Of a stretch of DNA of 5,139 bases, positions 1-5,139 are shown piece after piece. The notes below the pieces were generated by a model that saw only the letters and a list, made by a program, of their open reading frames with translations, was not told where the DNA came from and did no database searches. A program made the translations under genes and the position numbers. The stretch is from the NCBI GenBank assembly GCA_021741285.1, contig JAIOYD010000133.1, positions 1 to 5,139 on the forward strand, read 5' to 3'. Each line of letters begins with the position of its first letter. The first letter of the stretch is position 1. Origin of the DNA: Rickettsiaceae bacterium (lineage in GTDB: Bacteria; Pseudomonadota; Alphaproteobacteria; Rickettsiales; Rickettsiaceae).

Positions 1-71
1 GTTGTGCGCTTGATTCCCGTCAATCTGCGAAACTCTTCTTGGGCTTCACACTTTATTTGTTCAAACCTCAT
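1..71 (-). CDS. IS5-family transposase, N-terminal 23 codons (runs off left edge)
   Basis: An ATG at 71-69 on the minus strand opens a frame that stays open to the edge of the window. It begins MRFEQIKCEAQEEFRRLTGI and continues with KRT. The pattern F-x-x-L-T-G-[VI]-K-x-x-[TF] is typical of the N-terminal helix-turn-helix region of IS5-type DDE transposases (DDE_Tnp_4 / HTH_Tnp_4 group). A Shine-Dalgarno-like AAGGA lies at 82-78, seven bases before the ATG, and supports this start. The catalytic DDE domain would lie to the left, so completeness and activity cannot be judged. The start codon is intact, so at least this end has not decayed. Confidence 0.72.
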   Translation of the reverse strand, partial: MRFEQIKCEAQEEFRRLTGIKRT

Positions 72-111
72 CTAATATCCTTGCTTTAAAAGCAACCAGT
101 TTAATCAATCC

Positions 112-132
112 CTGCGGTTATGCAAGAGGTCT
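112..132 (-). repeat. Probable terminal inverted repeat of the IS element
   Basis: On the minus strand the sequence starting at 132 reads AGACCTCTTGCATAACCG. It lies at the distance upstream of the transposase start expected for the left terminal repeat of a compact IS. The identification rests on resemblance to remembered IS5-family ends and on position. The matching repeat at the far end is not in the window, so neither the exact tip nor the repeat length can be fixed. Confidence 0.5.
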
Positions 133-209
133 ATTATAGAAATGTTAATATGCTCTTAGTATAACCATAATATATTAATGATTACAAGTAGAAATAGTTA
201 TGAGAGTGA
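133..209. other. Spacer between mrcA stop and IS tip
   Basis: This short AT-rich stretch follows the mrcA stop codon on the minus strand. I looked for a rho-independent terminator of the miaB-mrcA transcript and found none. There is only a weak AT palindrome around 168-180 (taatatatta), with no GC-rich stem and no U tract. No reading frame of interest is present. Confidence 0.5.
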
Positions 210-2588
210 TTAATAAATTTCTTCTGAACCATCTAAGTCTTCTATATTGGTAATCGGTGAAACGGCTTCATTTCCACTTTCCTCACTGGTAGGGGTAACC
301 TTAGGGTTATACCCAGTTACTTTAAATGCTTCAATTATAGCCTGGGGTGCAGAAGATGGTTGGCCAGTTTCGTAATCAATAGATTCAAATCTTATTGAGT
401 CGGGAACCATGAAATCTACTGAAGGAAATTTATAACCATTAGTCATAAAATGGACAAAGACTGGCAGTGCATAAGTGGAACCAAAAGCTGAGTTACCCAA
501 GCTCTTTGGATTATCAAAGCCAATATATGTACCAACAACTATTTTGGGAGTAAAGCCTACGAACCACACATCTTTAGCTTTATTAGTGGTTCCCGTTTTT
601 CCAGCTATGGTGTAAGGGAGACTTTTTGCTCCAACACCTGTTCCTCGTTGCACACTGCCCATCAACAATGAGATCATCTGGTAATCGGTAGCCTCATCTA
701 TAATAACAGGCAAGTTCGGCTTCTGTATTGTCGGAGCTTGAGCATTATCGATAGAGAGGGTAGTGCTGGATTTACATTCCTGGCATTCGCTGTAATCTCG
801 TTTGTAAATTATGTTACCTTTACGATCTTTGATCAGCTCAATGAATTGTGGTTCAACACCTTTTCCACCATTAGCAATAATACTAAAGGCAATGGTCATT
901 TTTTCTAAGGTAGTTTCTAATGCTCCAAGAACGATAGAATGAACAACTTTTGGACTATCAGTAATACCGAATCTGCGAATAAGGGCGGCAACCTTACCAA
1001 GGCCAGCGAACTGACCAACTCTAACCGTGATGAGATTGCGTGATTTTTCCAAGCCCTTTCTAAGCGTTATAGGTCCAAGATATTTACCATTATCATTCTT
1101 TGGCCTCCATATAGGAAGACCCGGACCTTGATACACATCAATTGGGGCATCATCGAAAATATCGTTGGGTTTCGCGCCCTTTTCGAGTGCAGCCATATAT
1201 ACAAATGGTTTGATTAGAGATCCTGGTTGGCGTTTAGCTTGCGTTGTGCGATCAAATTTGCTGACGCTAAAATCATAACCACCTTCGGCTGCCAAGACAC
1301 GACCAGTCTCGTGTTCTATAATCATAATGCCACCATTAATTTCAGGTATTTGTTGTAAAAAATAATTCTTGCCTATTATCTCAACAGCGATCACATCACC
1401 TGATTTTAATATTCTTTTTACTGATTTAATATTGGTTGCTGTCCAGCTCATATCCTTTAAGTAAATTAAAGCAGTGAGGCCATCGGCAAGCCCAACTTTA
1501 GCCTGAGTATCAGTAACATCTAATACAACAGCTAGCTTGTAATGCAATAGTCCATACGGACTTGGTATTTTTTTAAGAGTTTCCTGCCAATTTGTAAGAT
1601 CAATATTTTTCAAAGAGCCCCGATAACCTCTTTTCATATCATATGCTTTAATGCCAAACCTTAATGCATTGGTCGCTGCTTTCTGCATTGTGGAATCAAC
1701 GCAGGTCATAATTGTAAGGCCAGCAGTATAGAAATATTCCTCACCAAACATTTCAATCACTTCTTCTCGTACCTTTGCTGCATAGAAGTCAGCATCTATA
1801 GTGAGTGCTTTATCAAACTTAGCTAGTATTATTGGCTCATCAATTGCATTCTTTGCTTCTTCCTTAGTAAGGTACCTGTCATCATACATTCTGCCGATTA
1901 CGTAATTTTTTCGTTCAACTGCCCTTTTGTAGTTTTTCTCTGGATTATATTGGGAAGGTGCTTTAGGGAGGGAAGCAAGGACCGCACATTCACTAATTGA
2001 CAGTTCCTCGATTGATTTATTAAAGTAGTTTAATGCTGCTGAAGCTACGCCGTAGGCAGTCTTTCCAAGGAATATTTGGTTTAGGTATAGTTCTAAGATC
2101 TCATCCTTAGTGAATACTTGAGAAAGTTTGTAAGAAAGAATAGCTTCTTTAATTTTTCGTTCAAAAGAACGCTCAGGAGAAAGTAAAAAAGTTTTGACCA
2201 CCTGTTGTGTAATGGTGGAACCTCCCTCGGGCCGACGACGATGAATAATGTGAGAAATGTTTGTTACTGCTGCCCTAAAAATACTAAAAATATCCACTCC
2301 TTCGTGACTATAAAAATTCTTATCCTCAGCTGAGATGAATGCTTGTATTAGTGGTTTTGGCACAGAGCTAATAGGAACAAATATACGATGCTCTCTAGCG
2401 AACTCTTCAATCAGTTTACCATCTGATGAATACATTCTGGTAATAGAGGAGGGGTAATATTTTCTTAGCTGGGAATAATCAGGCAAATCTTTTGTATAAT
2501 GGTATATTATATACATCAAAATTGCTGCGCCTAGCATACCAAGAAACAGTACCACTTTGGATGTCAGTATAATAAATCTCAATATCAT
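210..2588 (-). CDS. mrcA: Penicillin-binding protein 1A, bifunctional glycosyltransferase/transpeptidase
   Basis: This class A PBP polymerises lipid II into glycan strands and cross-links their stem peptides in the periplasm. The 792 residues form a complete protein. Residues 5-30 are an uncleaved N-terminal membrane anchor. A GT51 glycosyltransferase domain spans about 45-240, with the catalytic Glu88 in [20 protein letters not shown] at 122-129, and the RKIKEA and [10 protein letters not shown] motifs near 144-175. An OB-like insert lies at about 320-415. The transpeptidase domain follows, with the acyl-enzyme Ser457 in SLIK (457-460), SRN (516-518) and KTGTT (664-668), so both active sites are intact. 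The C-terminal tail (about 764-792) is acidic and low in complexity. A CQEC pair occurs at 602-605. The ATG overlaps the miaB stop as ATGA, implying coupled translation; a weak AGG lies about 9 bases upstream. It resembles Rickettsia PBP1A from memory. Confidence 0.97.
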   Translation of the reverse strand: MILRFIILTSKVVLFLGMLGAAILMYIIYHYTKDLPDYSQLRKYYPSSITRMYSSDGKLIEEFAREHRIFVPISSVPKPLIQAFISAEDKNFYSHEGVDIFSIFRAAVTNISHIIHRRRPEGGSTITQQVVKTFLLSPERSFERKIKEAILSYKLSQVFTKDEILELYLNQIFLGKTAYGVASAALNYFNKSIEELSISECAVLASLPKAPSQYNPEKNYKRAVERKNYVIGRMYDDRYLTKEEAKNAIDEPIILAKFDKALTIDADFYAAKVREEVIEMFGEEYFYTAGLTIMTCVDSTMQKAATNALRFGIKAYDMKRGYRGSLKNIDLTNWQETLKKIPSPYGLLHYKLAVVLDVTDTQAKVGLADGLTALIYLKDMSWTATNIKSVKRILKSGDVIAVEIIGKNYFLQQIPEINGGIMIIEHETGRVLAAEGGYDFSVSKFDRTTQAKRQPGSLIKPFVYMAALEKGAKPNDIFDDAPIDVYQGPGLPIWRPKNDNGKYLGPITLRKGLEKSRNLITVRVGQFAGLGKVAALIRRFGITDSPKVVHSIVLGALETTLEKMTIAFSIIANGGKGVEPQFIELIKDRKGNIIYKRDYSECQECKSSTTLSIDNAQAPTIQKPNLPVIIDEATDYQMISLLMGSVQRGTGVGAKSLPYTIAGKTGTTNKAKDVWFVGFTPKIVVGTYIGFDNPKSLGNSAFGSTYALPVFVHFMTNGYKFPSVDFMVPDSIRFESIDYETGQPSSAPQAIIEAFKVTGYNPKVTPTSEESGNEAVSPITNIEDLDGSEEIY
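2585..2588 (-). promoter_or_regulatory. ATGA stop/start overlap coupling miaB to mrcA
   Basis: The last codon of miaB (TGA, 2587-2585) and the first codon of mrcA (ATG, 2588-2586) share bases in the tetranucleotide ATGA on the minus strand. Such overlaps usually mean that ribosomes finishing the first gene reinitiate on the second. The only Shine-Dalgarno-like sequence upstream is a weak ACAGG, so mrcA translation probably depends on passage through miaB. Both reading frames were checked at this point. The coupling itself is inferred. Confidence 0.8.
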
Positions 2589-3916
2589 AATACAAAGCCT
2601 GTAACACTAATTGCTGAACCTTGAGTAATTTTTATATTCACAATCTTGCCTAGTAAGCTTTTATCTGCATCAGTAACATAAGCAGATTGCATATAAGGCG
2701 TCTTGCCACCAATATGACCATCAAACTTACCATTTTTTTCGAATAATACCGGCATAATTTTGCCAACACATGATTCATTAAACTCAAGCTGTTGTTTAAA
2801 TAATTCTTTTTGCAAAATAGCTAATCTTTCTGTCTGTATATTTTCCGGTACTTTAGTCATTGCTGCTGCCGGAGTACCTGGTCTTGGACTATATTTAAAA
2901 GAAAAACACTGACCAAATTTTACTCGTTTAACTAGATCAAGTGTATCAGCAAAATCTTCATCTGTTTCTCCAGGAAATCCAACAATAAAATCAGAGGACA
3001 GAACTATATCTGGGCGAGCTATCTTAAGTTTATTGATAATTGTAAAATAATCTTCCCTAGTGTGTTTCCGGTTCATTGCCTTTAATATCTTGTTAGACCC
3101 AGATTGAACAGGGAGGTGTAAAAATGGCATTAATTTTTGCTCTAAACCATGAAGGGTAATTAAATCATCACTCATGTCTGTTGGGTGAGAAGTCATATAT
3201 CTTATACGTTCTAGACCATTGATTTTAGCAACATGACGAATCAAATCAGCTAAGCTGCAAGCTTGCTCATTACTAGCTTTGCCGTGATAAGCATTGACAT
3301 TTTGACCAAGTAAATGAATCTCTTTTGCCCCCTTTGCAACCAAAGCCATAGACTCTCTATATACCTGCTCAACTGGTCTTGAAAATTCTGCTCCTCTAGT
3401 GTAGGGCACTACACAGAAAGTACAAAATTTATCACAACCTTCTTGAACAGAAACATAAGCGCTTACTCCTTGACCTTCAAATGTTTGAGGAAGATTATCA
3501 AATTTTTCTTCTTCGATGAAGTCGAGGTCAATCAAGTGTTTTTCTGATCTAGCTAATTTTGCCATCAGATCAGGCAATGTGTGGTAAGACTGAGGACCAA
3601 CAACTATATCCACGTAAGGAGCCCGCCTGAAAATCTCTTCTCCTTCAGCTTGTGCAACACACCCAGCTACAGTGATTATAGTATCAAGAGCAATATTTTT
3701 TCTTGTATCTTTTATAATTTTTATTTTTCCAAGCTCGGAATACATTTTTTCAGAAGCTTTTTCTCGAATATGGCAAGTATTGATAATGACCATATCAGCA
3801 TCATCAGCTATTGCAGTAGTCTCAAAACCAAAGGGAGTTAATAATTCTTGCATTTTCAGCGAATCATAAACATTCATCTGACAACCATATGTCTTTATGT
3901 ATAGCTTCTTTGACAT
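2585..3916 (-). CDS. miaB: tRNA-2-methylthio-N6-dimethylallyladenosine synthase (MiaB)
   Basis: This radical-SAM enzyme adds a methylthio group to C2 of N6-isopentenyladenosine-37 in tRNAs reading UNN codons, giving ms2i6A; it acts after MiaA in the cytoplasm. Counting from the chosen start, the protein has 443 residues, normal for the family. The N-terminal MTTase (UPF0004) domain begins [12 protein letters not shown] and carries the auxiliary-cluster cysteines Cys12, Cys48 (NTCHIRE) and Cys86 (VAGCVAQ). The radical-SAM domain has CDKFCTFC with Cys161, Cys165 and Cys168. The TRAM domain covers about 375-443. The frame stays open 18 codons further upstream to a GTG at 3970, but the family begins at [12 protein letters not shown], so the ATG at 3916 is preferred even though no good Shine-Dalgarno precedes it. 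Its TGA overlaps the mrcA ATG. No frameshift or missing key residue is seen. Confidence 0.97.
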   Translation of the reverse strand: MSKKLYIKTYGCQMNVYDSLKMQELLTPFGFETTAIADDADMVIINTCHIREKASEKMYSELGKIKIIKDTRKNIALDTIITVAGCVAQAEGEEIFRRAPYVDIVVGPQSYHTLPDLMAKLARSEKHLIDLDFIEEEKFDNLPQTFEGQGVSAYVSVQEGCDKFCTFCVVPYTRGAEFSRPVEQVYRESMALVAKGAKEIHLLGQNVNAYHGKASNEQACSLADLIRHVAKINGLERIRYMTSHPTDMSDDLITLHGLEQKLMPFLHLPVQSGSNKILKAMNRKHTREDYFTIINKLKIARPDIVLSSDFIVGFPGETDEDFADTLDLVKRVKFGQCFSFKYSPRPGTPAAAMTKVPENIQTERLAILQKELFKQQLEFNESCVGKIMPVLFEKNGKFDGHIGGKTPYMQSAYVTDADKSLLGKIVNIKITQGSAISVTGFVL

Positions 3917-4091
3917 TTTTGATATATTTGTAGCAACACTATAGTTATTGCATTTTAAAGAGCCGCCCACCTTGAATACAAAAAATTGCTCAAGGATGAT
4001 TTTTAGGCAATCCCTAATATTTAATTATTATTGATAAAAATCTCCGCGGAATATATCATAATCTATGAAAAATTAATAGTGATTATTTATT
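3917..4091. other. Divergent intergenic region between miaB and yadH
   Basis: This AT-rich stretch separates the leftward miaB-mrcA unit from the rightward permease gene. A convincing promoter is seen only for the plus strand (4031-4059). On the minus strand there are several AT-rich hexamers, such as TATGAT and AATAAT, but none has a matching -35 at good spacing, so I do not call a miaB promoter. Positions 3917-3970 are also an open in-frame extension of miaB starting with GTG. No small gene or RNA is apparent. Confidence 0.55.
4031..4059 (+). promoter_or_regulatory. Sigma70-type promoter for yadH
   Basis: A -35 box TTGATA (4031-4036) and a -10 box TATCAT (4054-4059) are separated by exactly 17 bases, and each matches its consensus at five of six positions. 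Transcription would begin near 4066, giving a leader of roughly 25 bases before the permease start. An 8-base perfect palindrome, TCCGCGGA (4043-4050), lies in the spacer and stands out as GC-rich in an AT-rich region. It could be an operator or chance. The promoter call comes from sequence only. Confidence 0.62.
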
Positions 4092-4862
4092 ATGGAAAAG
4101 ATGAATTGGTATGGTACTTATAGCCTGACTTTGCGTGAGATAAAGAGATTTTTGCGGGTTTATCACCAAACTATATTCACCCCAGTAGTTTCAGCATTAA
4201 TTTTTTTGGCAGTTTTTGTTCTGGCTATTGGGAGTCATAAGGGGGAGGTTTCAGGTATTAAGTTCATTAATTTTATGGGTTATGGATTAATAGCTATGAG
4301 CATAGTACAAAATGCTTTTGCCAATAGCTCATCATCTTTTATTATGAGTAAAATGCTAGGTTATATTTCTGATATTTTAACTCCTCCTTTTGGTAGTGTT
4401 GAAATCATAATAGCATTTACTGTTGGAGCGGTGCTTAGAGGAATATTTGTTGGAATAGCTGTTGCGGTTGCTTTGATACCTTTTGTTGACTACACTCTAG
4501 CGCATCAATTTTTATTAGTTTTTTATGTACTTGCATCCTGTACTTTACTTGGAAAATTAGGGTTATTATCAGGATTAATTTCTAACTCGTTTGACCAACA
4601 TTCAGCTATTACAAGCTACCTTATTACACCACTATCATTTTTGTCTGGTACGTTTTATTCAGTGCAATCGCTTCCTCCTATATTTCAGCAAATTAATCTA
4701 CTAAACCCTTTTTTCTATATTATCGATGGCTTTAGATATTGTCTTACTGATCAGGCAGATGGTAATATCACAGGAGGAATACTCTTTCTGATGATATCAA
4801 ATGGAATAATGTATGCCCTTCTGGTTAAACTCATTGATAAAGGGTGGAGAATTAAGTCGTAA
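4092..4862 (+). CDS. yadH: ABC-2 type transporter permease, YadH-like
   Basis: This inner-membrane subunit of an ABC-2 exporter would form the channel in partnership with a YadG-like ATPase. The substrate of YadH-type systems is not established. The 256 residues are full length for the family. A short cytoplasmic N terminus (YSLTLREIKRFLRVYHQT) is followed by about six hydrophobic segments near 29-48, 59-79, 104-128, 137-160, 175-193 and 226-247. The ABC-2 signature is clear at 179-216, with TPLSFLSGTFYSVQSLP, then LNPFFYIIDGFRY. Start choice: ATG at 4092 has no Shine-Dalgarno, whereas a second in-frame ATG at 4101 is preceded by GGAAAAG, so the shorter form starting MNWYGTYS is possible. The gene has its own promoter and stands alone: no ATPase gene is adjacent within the window. 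The YadH assignment is by motif and length. DrrB-like or other ABC-2 exporters cannot be fully excluded. Confidence 0.88.
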   Translation: MEKMNWYGTYSLTLREIKRFLRVYHQTIFTPVVSALIFLAVFVLAIGSHKGEVSGIKFINFMGYGLIAMSIVQNAFANSSSSFIMSKMLGYISDILTPPFGSVEIIIAFTVGAVLRGIFVGIAVAVALIPFVDYTLAHQFLLVFYVLASCTLLGKLGLLSGLISNSFDQHSAITSYLITPLSFLSGTFYSVQSLPPIFQQINLLNPFFYIIDGFRYCLTDQADGNITGGILFLMISNGIMYALLVKLIDKGWRIKS

Positions 4863-5003
4863 TGGTTCTGCTTTATCTGTCTTACAGATGTATAGCCAAA
4901 ATTTAATAAAGGCTATTACGCAACTTAGTATCTCGCTAAGTTACATTGAACTGGTACAAGCTTTTTTGCTGTGAAAGGATATTTAAGTCTTTGCTTTTCG
5001 TAT
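4863..5003. other. Intergenic region between yadH and group II intron, with three tandem hairpins
   Basis: No gene is supported here. Three inverted repeats follow one another within 68 bases. The first is ATCTGT-CTT-ACAGAT (4875-4889). The second is ATAGCC with GGCTAT around a 13-base AT loop (4892-4916). The third is AACTTAG with CTAAGTT around a 7-base loop (4922-4942). None is followed by a T run on either strand, so they are not standard rho-independent terminators. They could protect the 3' end of the yadH message or be a decayed palindromic element. On the minus strand this stretch is the 3' exon side of the intron. Confidence 0.5.
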
Positions 5004-5006
5004 GTC

Positions 5007-5073
5007 GGGTAGAAACCATAACATTTACTCCATATTTAAATTACAATTAGTTTTTAATGCTATGGTAACCCCC
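5007..5073 (-). ncRNA. Group II intron domain VI (branch-point hairpin)
   Basis: A long hairpin follows domain V after the linker UGU. The basal GGGGG (5073-5069) pairs with CU-A-CCC (5012-5007), leaving an unpaired A at 5010 as the likely branch-point nucleotide. After a small internal loop (UUA against UUU), a 10-bp helix forms between CCAUAGCAUU (5065-5056) and AAUGUUAUGG (5025-5016), with one G-U wobble. The distal loop is AT-rich and about 30 bases long. The bulged A lies seven bases from the predicted intron end, as expected for lariat-forming introns. Confidence 0.75.
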
Positions 5074-5076
5074 ACA

Positions 5077-5109
5077 GAACCGTGCTTGCGATTTTCCCGC
5101 ACACGGCTC
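5077..5109 (-). ncRNA. Group II intron domain V (catalytic core hairpin)
   Basis: On the minus strand the hairpin starts GAGCCGUGU and ends GCACGGUUC, which pair to form the lower helix containing the AGC catalytic triad. A two-base AA bulge lies on the 3' strand. The upper helix GCGG/UCGC closes a GAAAA loop. The element is 33 bases, one shorter than the common 34-base form, so the usual GNRA tetraloop is drawn here as a five-base loop. Everything else, including the bulge, matches the canonical fold that binds the catalytic metal ions in splicing and mobility. Confidence 0.87.
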
Positions 5110-5139
5110 TTCAATGAAACATTCGCTATCAAAGCTAGA

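Larger units (their letters stand above)
1..132 (-). mobile_element. 5' end of an IS5-type insertion sequence (partial)
   Basis: The window opens inside an insertion sequence. The element is recognised by the start of its transposase gene on the minus strand and by a probable terminal inverted repeat about 40-60 bases upstream of that start. Read on the minus strand, the tip begins AGACCTCTTGCATAACC, which resembles the termini I associate with IS5-family elements of the ISL2/IS1031 type. The outer boundary near 132 is an estimate, because the other end and any target duplication lie outside the window. A 15-base near-perfect palindrome, TTGCTTTAAAAGCAA (81-95), sits in the leader between tip and start codon. 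The element lies about 78 bases downstream of the mrcA stop codon and does not disrupt that gene. Confidence 0.72.
5004..5139 (-). mobile_element. 3' end of a group II intron (runs off right edge)
   Basis: Read on the minus strand, this stretch carries the conserved 3' part of a bacterial group II intron: a domain V hairpin (5109-5077), a three-base linker UGU, a domain VI hairpin (5073-5007), and the terminal trinucleotide GAC, giving a predicted 3' splice boundary between 5004 and 5003. An intron ending in AC, with a branch adenosine seven bases from the end, fits the group II consensus. The upstream 30 bases (5139-5110) would be the end of domain IV. A reverse transcriptase/maturase gene of the LtrA type would lie further right if the intron is complete. 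It is inserted in an intergenic position 141 bases downstream of the yadH stop and opposes it in orientation. Confidence 0.85.

Noticed and set aside
81..95. Palindrome TTGCTTTAAAAGCAA as a terminator of mrcA
   Set aside because: It lies inside the IS leader beyond the inverted repeat, has almost no loop and no U tract, and is made mostly of A and T. It is more likely chance or a site belonging to the IS.
3581..3869. Two overlapping plus-strand open frames of 86 and 65 codons opposite miaB
   Set aside because: They lie wholly antisense to the well-conserved MTTase domain of miaB, have no recognisable protein features and no ribosome-binding site, so they are shadow frames.
4956..4973. ACAAGC-TTTTTT-GCTGT as a terminator for yadH
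   Set aside because: The stem is about five pairs with a bulge, and the T run is in the loop rather than after the stem.
4926..5003. A short minus-strand open frame reading YEKQRLKYPFTAKKLVPVQ on the 3' exon side of the intron
   Set aside because: It is about 25 codons long, matches no family I recognise, has no start of its own, and crosses one of the hairpins. It could be the tail of a gene split by the intron, but the sequence to the right of the window would be needed.
5030..5139. Minus-strand open frames running through intron domains V and VI
   Set aside because: They read through structural RNA of the ribozyme, and the peptide shows no reverse-transcriptase or maturase motif. Open frames across domain V are a common annotation artefact.
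1..5139. CRISPR arrays, tRNA or rRNA genes, toxin-antitoxin or defence genes
   Set aside because: Both strands were read for regularly spaced repeats, cloverleaf ends and small paired genes. None was found, and the window is explained by three core genes and two mobile element edges.

Overview
The window is an AT-rich stretch of chromosome that looks like a member of the Rickettsiaceae (Alphaproteobacteria, obligate intracellular). From memory, the MiaB and PBP1A proteins resemble their Rickettsia counterparts closely along their whole length; this is a recollection, not a search. Three full-length housekeeping genes are bracketed by the edges of two mobile elements. That fits the IS- and group II intron-rich genomes of Rickettsia-like endosymbionts of arthropods, protists and algae, but the species cannot be named.

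Layout, left to right. Positions 1-132 hold the 5' end of an IS5-type insertion sequence, with the first 23 codons of its transposase on the minus strand and a probable terminal inverted repeat ending near 132. Positions 133-209 are spacer. Positions 210-2588 (minus) encode a complete bifunctional penicillin-binding protein 1A (mrcA). It overlaps by 4 bases (ATGA) the upstream gene miaB (2585-3916, minus), which encodes the tRNA methylthiotransferase, so the two are probably cotranscribed and translationally coupled. Positions 3917-4091 are a divergent intergenic region with a good sigma70-type promoter reading right. It drives a complete ABC-2 family permease of the YadH type (4092-4862, plus), whose ATPase partner is not in the window. 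Positions 4863-5003 hold no gene but contain three consecutive small hairpins. Positions 5004-5139 are the 3' end of a group II intron on the minus strand. Domain V, domain VI with a bulged adenosine, and the 3' splice boundary are all recognisable. Its reverse-transcriptase gene, if present, lies beyond the right edge.

The core genes do not form one pathway: mrcA makes peptidoglycan, miaB modifies tRNA, and yadH is an envelope exporter component of unknown substrate. No new defence, toxin or biosynthetic system is visible. The more interesting points are the intact intron 3' end, the ATGA coupling of miaB and mrcA, a palindrome inside the yadH promoter spacer, and the hairpin cluster between yadH and the intron.
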